Source of the DNA: Nemertoderma westbladi
Taxonomy: Eukaryota; Xenacoelomorpha; Nemertodermatida; Nemertodermatidae
Direction: 5' to 3'
NCBI GenBank assembly: GCA_032718475.1
Contig: JAUCBJ010008417.1
Coordinates: 1 to 44,104, forward strand
DNA length: 44,104 bases
The translations under genes and the position numbers were made by a program. Below the pieces are notes generated by a model, which was given only the letters and a program-made list of their open reading frames with translations, was not told where the DNA came from and made no database searches. Positions 1 to 8,746 of the stretch are shown one piece after another (position 1 is the stretch's first letter; every line of letters begins with the position of its first letter).

Positions 1-918
1 TTGTTCGGCCTCCTGTTTGCGTTGTTCAGCCTGTCGTTCGTCCTCTCTTCTATGTTGTTCGGCCTGCCGTTCGGCCTCTCGTCTATGTTGTTCGGCCTCC
101 TGTTTGCGTTGTTCGGCCTGCCGTTCGGCCTCTCGTCTATGTTGTTCGGCCTCCTGTTCGCGTTGTTCGGCCTCCTGTTTGCGTTGTTCGGCCTGTCGTT
201 CGGCCTCTCGTCTATGTTGTTCGGCCTCCTGTTCGCGTTGTTCGGCCTGTCGTTCGGCCGCTTGTTCGGCCTCTCGCCTTTGTGTTTCGGCGGCTAGTAC
301 ATCTTGCTCGGCTTGCAGTTGAATATACTCATCTTCCATCCGAGCTTTGAGGGCTAATGCCTTCCGTTCTCTCAGTTGGTCTCGGAGTGGCGGCGCCCCT
401 TGAGAACTGCGCGCTGAGCCGGATATCTCGCTCCTAGCGCTGGAGTGCTGATTTCTGGTGGACCCCATTCTCTTGTGATGTACTCCTGTCCTGATGCTGG
501 AGGATCGTACTGATTCCGCGTCTGTTCTTTCAGCCCTCTTGTAATACTGTTCCTCATAGCCTCTCACCAGGCTGAGGGTCCTCCGGTGTTGTTTGCGGAA
601 CCCATCTAGATGTACAACGTGTTCTTCCAGCTTGGGGTAGTTTTCCTGATCGGTGGGAGGAACGAGCTCTTGGTACGCCTGTATCATTCTTTCGTACCGC
701 TGTAGGATATTTCGGATACTTTGAAGCTGAGTTTGTACCTCATTGAGGGGTGTTTTGACTCCCTTGAGTTGTTTCTCCATCCGTTGATACGCTCGGGTTA
801 CTCCGCCTTTAAGAGCCCCTAACCGACGGGTCATGTTCTTGACGTTTGGGACCTCGTCGGCTTCCGAGTCTGTGTGGTGATCCATCTCGTCGGTATCGGA
901 TATGTTATTTGTGGTCAT
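1..918 (-). CDS. BEL/Pao-like retrotransposon Gag, partial (runs off left edge)
   Basis: Reading the minus strand from the ATG at 918 gives an uninterrupted frame of 306 codons to base 1, so the C-terminus lies outside the window. The first ~45 residues are acidic. Residues ~50-150 look helical, with a TRRLGALKGGVTRAYQRM stretch resembling the N-terminal region of BEL/Pao Gag proteins (DUF1759-like). A Ser/Arg-rich linker follows, and from about residue 205 there is a long Glu/Gln/Ala/Arg coiled coil made of repeated units such as REAERQAEQ. That order (helical N-domain, SR-linker, charged coiled coil) is typical of BEL/Pao Gag. The assignment rests on architecture and local similarity, not a search. 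The repeat region is also open on the plus strand, but those frames are low-complexity shadows. The start codon overlaps the stop of a small upstream ORF as ATGA. Confidence 0.6.
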   Translation of the reverse strand, partial: MTTNNISDTDEMDHHTDSEADEVPNVKNMTRRLGALKGGVTRAYQRMEKQLKGVKTPLNEVQTQLQSIRNILQRYERMIQAYQELVPPTDQENYPKLEEHVVHLDGFRKQHRRTLSLVRGYEEQYYKRAERTDAESVRSSSIRTGVHHKRMGSTRNQHSSARSEISGSARSSQGAPPLRDQLRERKALALKARMEDEYIQLQAEQDVLAAETQRREAEQAAERQAEQREQEAEQHRREAERQAEQRKQEAEQREQEAEQHRREAERQAEQRKQEAEQHRREAERQAEQHRREDERQAEQRKQEAEQ

Positions 919-1106
919 TGTAACGCCTCGTCGATGGCGAGATACGCGATGTCGTAAAACAGTTCCTCGTAGGTATTGTACTCAGCTTGGACCACCCGAA
1001 CAGTAATCCTGAATCGTCCAACGTTCGTTCCTTGTACCTCAACTTCGACGTGCCAGATTCCTGGCTCAACTTGAATTATATCAATGGGTGTGATCGATAC
1101 TTCCAT
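915..1106 (-). CDS. Small ORF upstream of the Gag-like gene (63 aa)
   Basis: A 63-codon ORF starts at the ATG at 1106 and ends in TGA at 915-917, sharing ATGA with the start of the Gag-like ORF. The peptide alternates hydrophobic and polar residues (for example IWHVEVEVQGTNVGRFRITV), suggesting beta strands, and ends in an acidic helix-like segment. I do not recognise it. Its overlap with the next ORF suggests a termination-reinitiation arrangement or a simple leader ORF in the retroelement transcript. It could be chance. Confidence 0.35.
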   Translation of the reverse strand: MEVSITPIDIIQVEPGIWHVEVEVQGTNVGRFRITVRVVQAEYNTYEELFYDIAYLAIDEALQ

Positions 1107-1759
1107 TCCCTGTTAACAACTCTCCCGAATTGTGATCTGCCGACTACGAGTTGGTTAGATCGAGTTTGCTGATTAATTAAACCACGACTTTGTCTCAACT
1201 CAAATACCAGAGTTTCCTCGTAGTGGGTGCTGGCAAGCACGTAGAGAGTTTTTGAAGAGTATTGAAGGATTCTCAACTTCCACCAGTTGAAGTTGACCGC
1301 GATAATTATTCTTAATTTTGACACCCTGTCAAAATTAACCACGTGAATTATTCTTAATTTTGTTGCCGTTATTCCTACACCAGGGGGAAAAACGCCGATG
1401 CTGGAGACGTGACTTAACAGACCACCGAGCCCCGGCCAGTCACCGGATATTGATTGTGGGGAGGGAATATTTCTAAGATGCAAGTTTGCGGTTGAGAAAA
1501 GCTGCATTAGTTGGATATACTCTTTAATGTAACTTCCTATAGTTGAAACCTGTTCAACATCATTGAAACCTGATTAAGAATAATTTTGGGCTTCCCCAAA
1601 TCAATATACACCAAATATTCACAATAAGTATACACGATAATATAAATCCCTACGGTATATTATTTAATAACCCACTGTTCGCTCAGAATTTTAGCCTACC
1701 TAATGTACCCCAGATTTTCCCTCAGTCCCAGTCTTAGTGCCGTAGTGTCGGTGTCGGTC
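1107..1759. other. Non-coding leader-like stretch with short hairpins
   Basis: No convincing gene. It is upstream of the minus-strand Gag ORF, so it may be leader or LTR sequence. It contains a perfect hairpin at 1314-1336 (10-bp arms AATTTTGACA / TGTCAAAATT, loop CCC), a 7-bp inverted pair around 1274-1295 (CAACTTC / GAAGTTG), and a 16-bp direct repeat ATTATTCTTAATTTTG at 1305-1320 and 1347-1362. I could not place an LTR end or a primer-binding site. Confidence 0.4.
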
Positions 1760-2675
1760 GACCCTGTCGCGTGTCCGTTCCACCCCTCACGAACCCCGAA
1801 GGGAACGATCATCGAGAACCAGCCCGGCTTGGCTAAGGGTCGGTCCAGTCGGTAGACTCTGTCGCGTATCCGTACCACCCCTCTCGAACCCCGAAGGGTT
1901 CGGTCATCGAGAACCAGTACGGCTTGGCTAAGAGTCTGTCGTGTCGGTGGACCCGTTCGCGTGTCCGTTCCACCCCTCACAAACCCCGAAGGGTTCGATC
2001 ATCGAGAACCAGAATGGCTTGGCTAGGGGTCCGTCAGTTCATTACAGAAACCCAACCACCTAGGCTTTCCGAGTCCGTTTCAGGCTCGTAGTCGCTTCGG
2101 CAGCCGAGAAACTGCTCCGAACAGTCGGTAGGCCAGTAGAGTCTAGTCGAGTCTAGTCCTTTGTCTTTCAACCCCATCGCGTGTCCGTTCCACCCCTCAC
2201 GAACCCCGAAGGGAACGATCATCGAGAACCAGAATGGCTTGGCTAAGGGGTCTGTCGTCGGTTCCCGTCGCAAATCACAGTCAAGCAGTCAGCGTTCCGA
2301 GTTCTTTTCAGGCTCGTAGTAGCTGCAGTTGACCCGAGACCGCTAAGGGCAGTCCTTGTCAAATCAGTCCTGTGGCCAGCCCTTTCGCATGTCCGTCCCA
2401 CCCCTCACGAACCCCGAAGGGATCGGTCATCGAGAACCAGTACGGCTTAGGTCAGGGGGCAGTCTTAACTTGGCCACCTGTTCGCGTGTCCGCTCCACCC
2501 CTCACGAACCCCGGGGTTCGATCATCGAGAACCAGAACGGCTTGGCTACTAAGGGGCCGTCGGTGCCCGTCGCAAATCCCTGACGCAAGCAGTCAGCGTT
2601 CCGAGTTCTTTTCAGGCTCGTAGTAGCTGCCGTTGGCCAGGGACCGCTAAGGGCAGTCCTTGTCCTTTAGGCCTG
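1760..2675. repeat. Tandem/interspersed repeats, ~65-bp core, six copies
   Basis: A core with CCACCCCTCACGAACCCC, then a short GAAGGG variant part, then TCATCGAGAACCAG and a GGCTTGGCTAAGG-like end, recurs at about 1768, 1861, 1951, 2178, 2387 and 2485. Two copies (2178 and 2485) are followed by a longer shared tail of about 105 bp containing CAGCGTTCCGAGTTCTTTTC and GACCGCTAAGGGCAGTCCTT, so a higher-order unit of about 300 bp exists. Within the core, GAACCC-CGAA-GGGTTC can form a 6-bp hairpin. The short minus-strand ORFs here simply translate the repeat and are not supported as genes. Confidence 0.75.
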
Positions 2676-3281
2676 GTGCATTACCAAATCCACCCCTACA
2701 GGCAGCAGGAAGTTGGCCGGGGCCTAATAGTACTCAGGCTAACCTGAATACTGCTTGCATTTTCCATCCCCCCTGGCCCTTATAACTATAAAATTATTCC
2801 CGTACCCTGTAAGTTGCCCCAAAGTTTGCCCATAAATCGCCCCCAGTTTATTGAATGTGCCCAAAACCCATGGTCCCGCACCCAGTAGTAATATCGGAAT
2901 AATCAATTTTAATAAAATACAAAAATATTCAACTCGCGTTATGGAAAGTTGAAATACCGCGAACACCCTACTCTTATAGTGTTAACATTCACTTAATAAC
3001 TACATACTCTATTTCGATTAATGTTTTGATTGTTTATAAATTAAAAAAAATTTACGCTCGCTACGCTTGCGCAACATACCCCACTTTTACTGTTAACATT
3101 CACTTAATAACTACATACTCTGTACGCGTCCAAAGTAAGCACCACGCATACTATGTACATGTTCAAATTAAGCACCAGACCCCACAGTACGTACGCATCC
3201 AAAGTAAGTACCACACCACACAGTATGTATGCGTCCAAAGTAAACTCAATTTCAAATCAGATATTTGATAAGGACCCAAAA
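2676..3281. repeat. Non-coding DNA with a 31-bp direct repeat and ~37-bp tandem units
   Basis: The sequence TGTTAACATTCACTTAATAA and its next 11 bases occurs at about 2979-3010 and again at 3091-3122. Immediately after, 3125-3245 holds about 3.5 copies of a ~37-bp unit built on CGTCCAAAGTAAG plus an ACCACAC/CAGTATGTA part. No gene is supported here. A frame open through the repeats joins the following ORF, but the repeats are an unlikely protein start. Confidence 0.65.
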
Positions 3282-4346
3282 ATGACTAATGACAAGAGTG
3301 CTAGTGTGAGGTCACTTATGACACTATGTCATAATATGCGATATATATATGACTGCGTGGGTAAAGATAACTTGTTCAGTGAAATTGCTGATGATGAAAC
3401 ATTTACATGGCCAGATCATTACCCAGTATTGGATGATAACGTATTTAGGGATCTTAATGTCTTCAACAATGACCAACGATTTGTTTATAGTTTGGTATCG
3501 AAACATACCTTCACTGGATCTAATCTTAAACACTCTATACTTAAGGTTGGAACACGTTGGCTAAATACACTGGGGAGTTTACTTCATATCATTATACTGT
3601 TGCCCAAACTGACAACTGCCTTAATTAATCTCCGTGCCAACAGGTATTTTAAATCAAAGTCTGATGAAGCTATTTGTATTAATACGAAGGAGATGCTATC
3701 ATCATCAAAGTTAGTTTCCCATAGTGAGACATTTGTCAGGTTTGGTGTTGTTTATTTCAAAGCACATAGGCTTGCTGTTGATTCCAATGGGTCAAATATA
3801 ATAAGGAGCACACTTGAGATAACCAATATGCTAGCTAATGTTGGAAATGATTTAAATCTACCAAGTGTTTACTTTGATGCCATCGAAAGACATCTATATA
3901 ACCTTGATGCGACTCTTCTCCCTTTGGACATCACCTATAAATCCACAGTAGTCCAAGAAATCAAAAAGTTTAGTTCCTTGGGAGGTCAAGTGAATTTTTC
4001 CGAGAGGGTGGTTCTTAAATTTTCTAAAAACAAACTGTCATCTTTAACTATATCAGACTTGGTTAAACATCCTGGGTGGATAAAGCGATTACAAGTATCT
4101 CCACTCTTTCACCATATCCCGGAATTGCAAGACACTGCAGTCATGGAATCTGTATATAATCAGAAAGATAAACATTCTGAGATATGGCAAAGAATTACTC
4201 AGATTGGGGAAGTGATAACAGGACACAACCAACCTGCAGAGAGACTCGTCAGTGAACTCCATGAAACAACCAACTTTGAAAAGATCTTTGTTAAATATGA
4301 AGAGCGAGCAGATAGGAAGAGAGTATGTAAACACATACCCAAGTAA
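3282..4346 (+). CDS. Unrecognised 354-aa protein
   Basis: The ATG at 3282 is the first Met after the tandem repeats; the frame is open upstream to 3153, but that part only translates repeats. The protein is soluble-looking with mixed alpha/beta composition, one hydrophobic stretch near residues 100-120 (LGSLLHIIILLPKLTTALI) and a Lys/Arg-rich C-terminus. I see no catalytic motif, zinc finger or obvious transposase signature and cannot assign a family. Codon use is ordinary and the frame is intact over 1 kb, which argues for a recently functional ORF. It is convergent with the LINE ORF at 4532-6121. It may belong to an unrecognised mobile element. Confidence 0.55.
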   Translation: MTNDKSASVRSLMTLCHNMRYIYDCVGKDNLFSEIADDETFTWPDHYPVLDDNVFRDLNVFNNDQRFVYSLVSKHTFTGSNLKHSILKVGTRWLNTLGSLLHIIILLPKLTTALINLRANRYFKSKSDEAICINTKEMLSSSKLVSHSETFVRFGVVYFKAHRLAVDSNGSNIIRSTLEITNMLANVGNDLNLPSVYFDAIERHLYNLDATLLPLDITYKSTVVQEIKKFSSLGGQVNFSERVVLKFSKNKLSSLTISDLVKHPGWIKRLQVSPLFHHIPELQDTAVMESVYNQKDKHSEIWQRITQIGEVITGHNQPAERLVSELHETTNFEKIFVKYEERADRKRVCKHIPK

Positions 4347-4531
4347 ACTCACATCATCTAATTCATAAACATATATGGCAGTGATGACTGCTTAAATTTG
4401 TACCTTGTAATTGTTCTTTATGTTACTGGAGTCAAAATACAATATAATGGCACAATTTCCTGAACATTATATATATATATATATATACATGTATCCAACA
4501 CGAACCATTATGGTCACTATTTGGAAAGCTG
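4347..4531. repeat. Short intergenic stretch with TA microsatellite
   Basis: Contains an alternating TA run at about 4467-4487 between two convergent ORFs. Nothing else is supported. Confidence 0.6.
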
Positions 4532-6121
4532 TTATGAAGCTTCTTTTTTACTTATAATCGTATAGCAGGCATCAAAATCATATACAACCTCATATGCAGA
4601 TAAAATCATCTCATCAGAAAATACAACAGAATCAAACAATTTCTCAACATGATCTTTTAATTCATCATTATCTACAGAATTGTACAAACCAGAAAACTTT
4701 TCTTTGAAAAGGTCACAGATTTGCTGCTCACCTACAGCATCGCCCACCTTACTGGGCAGAGGCACAGTAGAACTGCAATTACTCTTAACAATACGCCAAA
4801 AATCATTCGCGTTTTTAGCATAGACATAATGGGCCATTTTATCAGAACGAATCTGCTGTTCATTCCGTTTACAGTCCTTAAGTGACCGTTTGAATTCCAA
4901 TTTAGATTTAATGTAAATCTGAAACATAGGTCCAGATCTAGGGCAGCCATTTGACTTCCAAAGTCTAAAGAACATTTTAGATTCATCGTATTTAAATTTT
5001 AGAATTTCATTCCAGCCGGGAATAACTTTTGGACCGTTATTATAGTTGCGATGTTTTTGGGGCAATGTTTTTACAGCAATGGTCAACTGCATTGCAGCAA
5101 TAACATTCTCATAATAATCGTTAATATCAGATTTGTGAACACTACAGTTGCACAACCCATTGGTACAATTTAATGCATCAAAGGGTATATTAACTGAATT
5201 TAATAAAGAATTAAGAAGGGTGGAATACGATTCACGTTCACAATTAGACACTTTTACCCAATCAGTGTTATCACGCACAGAATCACCGCCCTCTCCAGAC
5301 ACATTAGGTTCTGGGGAAGATAGATAACCCGGAGCAAAATTAATGTCGGTTACAACCGGCATATGATCGAAAGTGCATTGATCGTAATCAACAGATACAT
5401 TTGTTATTAAATTGCTAGCACCCATAGAGCTGACCACGTGGTCCAGCCAGGAACAGGTTCCATGGGCGGCACTGACAAAGGTAAAAGTATCTGGAGGTAA
5501 TACATTTATATCCGAGAATATAAATTTATTACTCAAGCACCATTGTTGTAAATAATTAAAATATCTAGAGTCAAGGGATGCATTAAAGTCCCCTATTGCA
5601 CAGCACAGTGAAGTATCAGCACAATCAAATATTGCTGCGATTTTTCCTAAACAATTAAGAAATTCATTGTCATTATCTGAGCACTGATATGGGAGGTAGG
5701 TGTTAACTAAAAGAATAGACTGGTTATTAACGCTGCTAATTTTTATACCAAAGAGTCTATTATCATCAAAATTTATGATGTCAACAGACCCGGCTAAACT
5801 AGATTTGTAAAGGATACCGAGACCACTGGAGGGTCTCCCGTTAATTAAGTTTAAACTGAGGTCACAGGGAGATATACCCTGGGCGTAATAGCGACTATCA
5901 ATGGACGACAAAAACCCTATGTCCTGTACAGGTAACATATGCTCCTGTAAGAATATAATGTCACAGGATAGATCACACAGGCCTCTAATTGCACTTAACG
6001 AATGTGGTGTTCGCACAGAGTTGCAGTTGTAAGAGGCAACTTTAAGGTTGCCGATATTCTCAGTTATTCGACTTGTTGATGCCATTGATACAAATAATAA
6101 AATGTACAAAAATATATTCAT
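4532..6121 (-). CDS. LINE ORF2 endonuclease (APE-type) without reverse transcriptase
   Basis: A 529-aa ORF with ATG at 6121. Residues ~25-265 form an exonuclease-endonuclease-phosphatase domain of the kind that nicks target DNA in non-LTR retrotransposons: ASYNCNSVR (metal/DNA-binding Asn), FLQEH (catalytic Glu), VNTYLPY, IGDFNAS (Asp/Asn pair), SWLDHVV and FDHMPVV (Asp-His pair). All key residues seem present. The remaining ~260 residues match the linker between endonuclease and RT in CR1/L2-like elements and end at a stop just before the RT domain would begin. Loss of the 3' end is the reverse of the usual 5' truncation of LINEs, so this is either a broken copy or an ORF kept for the endonuclease alone. 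Confidence 0.8.
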   Translation of the reverse strand: MNIFLYILLFVSMASTSRITENIGNLKVASYNCNSVRTPHSLSAIRGLCDLSCDIIFLQEHMLPVQDIGFLSSIDSRYYAQGISPCDLSLNLINGRPSSGLGILYKSSLAGSVDIINFDDNRLFGIKISSVNNQSILLVNTYLPYQCSDNDNEFLNCLGKIAAIFDCADTSLCCAIGDFNASLDSRYFNYLQQWCLSNKFIFSDINVLPPDTFTFVSAAHGTCSWLDHVVSSMGASNLITNVSVDYDQCTFDHMPVVTDINFAPGYLSSPEPNVSGEGGDSVRDNTDWVKVSNCERESYSTLLNSLLNSVNIPFDALNCTNGLCNCSVHKSDINDYYENVIAAMQLTIAVKTLPQKHRNYNNGPKVIPGWNEILKFKYDESKMFFRLWKSNGCPRSGPMFQIYIKSKLEFKRSLKDCKRNEQQIRSDKMAHYVYAKNANDFWRIVKSNCSSTVPLPSKVGDAVGEQQICDLFKEKFSGLYNSVDNDELKDHVEKLFDSVVFSDEMILSAYEVVYDFDACYTIISKKEAS

Positions 6122-6200
6122 AATTGGTTATTGCTTAAAAAGTATAAAAAATATTAAAACTGAAAATTGATTAAGATAAATTAATATATATATATTTAGG

Positions 6201-6440
6201 TTATGAGGTATCGGGACCGGTACTAATGCTTTTCTCCGAAATAACGGCGTTACTTACATCAGTTACCGGTACCTGCTGATGGGTGCCCGGTTGGGAATCC
6301 GCTCTAGGTGGTAGTGGTGTCACTCCGACCGATGTAACCTGCTGCTGAGGTTGTGAGGAGCTACGGGCAGCCGAGAGGGAACCGGTAGGCCGCTGTTGGG
6401 AGACGAAGTTACCGATACGACAGTAACGGGGCCAGATATC
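6201..6440 (-). CDS. Possible LINE ORF1 C-terminal tail
   Basis: A minus-strand frame ending in TAA at 6201-6203, 79 bp upstream of the endonuclease ORF start, reads about 80 residues of a Gln/Ser/Pro-rich tail (for example SSSQPQQQVTSVGV, EKSISTGPDTS). The position immediately before ORF2 and the composition fit the disordered end of a LINE ORF1. The frame continues upstream into the 12-bp minisatellite, so the rest of ORF1 is lost or replaced. Weak evidence. Confidence 0.3.
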   Translation of the reverse strand, partial: DIWPRYCRIGNFVSQQRPTGSLSAARSSSQPQQQVTSVGVTPLPPRADSQPGTHQQVPVTDVSNAVISEKSISTGPDTS

Positions 6441-6450
6441 ACCATCAAGA

Positions 6451-6655
6451 TATCGGCACCTGTGTTGACACCTGTGTCGGCACCCGTGTCGGCACCTGTG
6501 TCTGCACCTGTGTCGGCACCTATGTCGGCACCTGTGTCTGCACCTATGTCGGCACCTGTATCGGCACCTATGTCAGCACCTGTGTCAGCACCTATGTCAG
6601 CACCTGTGTCGGGACCTATGTCGGCACCTATCTCGGCACCTGTGTCGGCACTGTA
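6451..6655. repeat. 12-bp minisatellite (GTGTCGGCACCT variants)
   Basis: About 17 copies of a 12-bp unit, alternating GTGTCGGCACCT and ATGTCGGCACCT so that the effective period is partly 24 bp. On the plus strand it translates to Ser-Ala-Pro-Val/Met repeats in an open frame (6396-6695). The frame is most simply a by-product of the repeat. Confidence 0.8.
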
Positions 6656-7147
6656 TCTGCATCTTTTTACACTTTTTAAGATTTTGTCATGTTAAATGCT
6701 GACCGATTACTTCAATTTCTATAACAAGACGCAATTTTTTTGATTATATGGCTGTGTTGTCTGTTTGAAACCGAAAATGTCGAACCTTACCGTGCCACTT
6801 GGTACATAATTGTTACATAGATTTAAATTTAAAACAAAAGATAAATGCGAATTAGGTACCTATAAATATTTATTTGTAATAATCACACTCTTTGAAAACC
6901 TGTGGCCCATATGACCCATGCTGCAATTAAACGTGGTAATAAAACTGAAGTAAAAAGCTCCAATAAATTTAACTTTTAACAAATTATGTTATTTAAATCC
7001 AAAAAAACCTGTTAAAAACGAAAAATAATATTGCTAATGATGGGAACCTAATTGTAGTCTCATAGGGATAGTGAATTAAAATTATATTAATTATTAAATT
7101 ATTTATACTATTAATTAAAAAACTTACTCTTAGCTGCTCTCCGGTGA
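6656..7147. other. Non-coding AT-rich stretch
   Basis: No gene, RNA or repeat that I can support. It is AT-rich, with many short stops in all frames. Confidence 0.5.
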
Positions 7148-7206
7148 AGAAGGGCGACGTAAACTGCCACGATGAAAACACATGTGGCAGTACACGTCGC
7201 CCTTCT
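7148..7206. ncRNA. miRNA-precursor-like hairpin or foldback remnant
   Basis: Arms AGAAGGGCGACGT (7148-7160) and ACGTCGCCCTTCT (7194-7206) pair over 13 bp. A 2x2 internal loop (AA/AC) follows, then ACTGCCAC (7163-7170) pairs with GTGGCAGT (7184-7191). The terminal loop is 13 nt, giving 21 paired positions in 59 nt. The size resembles a microRNA precursor, but it could equally be the tip of a small inverted-repeat transposon. No expression evidence is available. Confidence 0.4.
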
Positions 7207-8212
7207 CCATCGTATACGGGCGGCAGGAGAACGTCGCCCTCAATGGCCCAGACGGCCGGGCCAGGTTGACGGAAACAGGGGCATTGGCCGCTGGTCCCTT
7301 TTAACCCATTGCAAACAGCCCCTCCGCATACTCTATTCATTGTTGTCTAGAATATAAAATGTATAATAAGTGTCATTGACATGGGAATATTCATAAATGA
7401 GTGTAGCTCGTGTACATACTGTAATACATTACATTTTTATCAACACCCCCCCCCCCCCACCCTTTCAGAAACTTTAAAAAACTCTCTCTTTCTCCTTCAC
7501 TCATGCTGCATTACATAATTAAAAATAAGTAAAATTGTAAGTTTAAGTAATAAATTTTACAACCAACCCCCGTAAGTTCAAAATTTGCAATGTGAAGGCA
7601 AAAGCCTTGCAAATCCGAGGCCTCAAAAGTGATAACATGCTGCGGGAAGGCAACTGGCCGTGGTCAGTGAACGGGGGGGGGGGGGGGGGGGGAGTCTGGA
7701 GCTAATGACGGGGAGAAGGGTCGACTCCCCACCACGGAATCCCGGCTCAAGAAGTGCGACGAAAGACCCCATGCCGATGCCATTTATGTAGAATCTCGCG
7801 GTTTCGGTGGGGGTGAGCTGCATGATTATGAATGTCATTCCAGATGAAAGGTCCCTAAAAACAAAAAATAAATTGCACTTTATTTAGCATATCCCTCCCA
7901 TACAGTATTCGGACAACTGTTCGATTTTGTCAATCCCAGTTGATTATAATGTACCTGAGAAGCTATTCGACATGACTGATCAGATCACAAAATTTTATTT
8001 TTCGTTATTTAATATTAGTTTACACTAGCTAACAATGATAATAACTTTGTTGCGTTTGAAACCCTAAGGCTTTTACAATTTTGTATCTAATCACATGTAA
8101 GTTTTTTTTATAACATGAGAAAGGCTGGGGCAACATCTATCAGACGGAACTTGAAGTGCAGCGCCTTTGGTAGAACTCAATGGCAGGTTTTATCAGCCAG
8201 GTTCATTTCAAT
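7207..8212. other. Non-coding stretch with C13 and G20 runs
   Basis: No gene is supported. It contains a run of 13 C at 7446-7458 and a run of 20 G at 7673-7692. The short ORFs here are open by chance. Confidence 0.5.
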
Positions 8213-8268
8213 ATTTGATCAAACTTTGATCGATGTTTGATCAAAGTTTGATCAATGTTTGATCAAAG
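8213..8268. repeat. Cluster of TTTGATCAAA palindromes
   Basis: Within 56 bp, TTTGATC(A/G)A and the palindrome TTTGATCAAA recur five times at roughly 11-12-bp spacing, close to one helical turn. This could be a binding-site array or a simple tandem duplication of a short palindrome. Confidence 0.6.
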
Positions 8269-8489
8269 GAATGCTTTTTCAGAGCGGGACTGTAGGTTCA
8301 TCATTTAAATCGAATTCTCCAACTAATGCCTCAAATTTATCTTTAAGATCATTGCCAAACATCTCCCTACGACTTCTGGTACATCTACTATATACTGCAT
8401 ATCGAACATAGTTGAGCAATATATTTTGTATTGGGCTCCTATTTTTTTCTTCTTCCCGAAGAATGGAATGGATCGCATAATTCTGCAAT

Positions 8490-8706
8490 GTGTTACACAA
8501 AAGAAGAGCGGGAGGCGAGAGTAGAGAAGGAGCATAAAGAGCGAGAGTAGAGAAGGAGCATAAAGAGCGAGAGACGAGAATAGAGAGCGAGCGTAAAGAG
8601 CGAGAGACGAGAATAGAGAGCGAGCGTAAAGAGCGGGAGACGAGAATAGAGAACGGGTATAGAGAGCGGGAGGCGAGGGAGGCAGAATTAGCGAACCAAA
8701 GTTTGC

Positions 8707-8746
<40 letters not shown>

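Noticed and set aside
1-322. Two plus-strand ORFs (Phe/Leu/Gly-rich and Cys/Ser/Ala-rich)
   Set aside because: They are antisense translations of the coiled-coil repeats of the minus-strand Gag-like ORF.
372-557. 61-aa minus-strand ORF
   Set aside because: It lies in another frame within the Gag-like ORF and has no independent support.
1696-2273. Minus-strand ORFs with repeated WFSMIVPFGVREGWNGHA
   Set aside because: They translate the 65-bp repeats; spacing between copies does not preserve one frame and no domain is visible.
1760-2675. CRISPR array or tRNA-derived repeats (GGTTCGA-like word)
   Set aside because: Spacing is irregular and repeats are too long and variable for CRISPR; the B-box-like word lacks a properly placed A box or cloverleaf.
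6396-6695. Ser-Ala-Pro-Val repeat protein
   Set aside because: A 12-bp minisatellite is open by its period; there is no unique sequence beyond a few codons.
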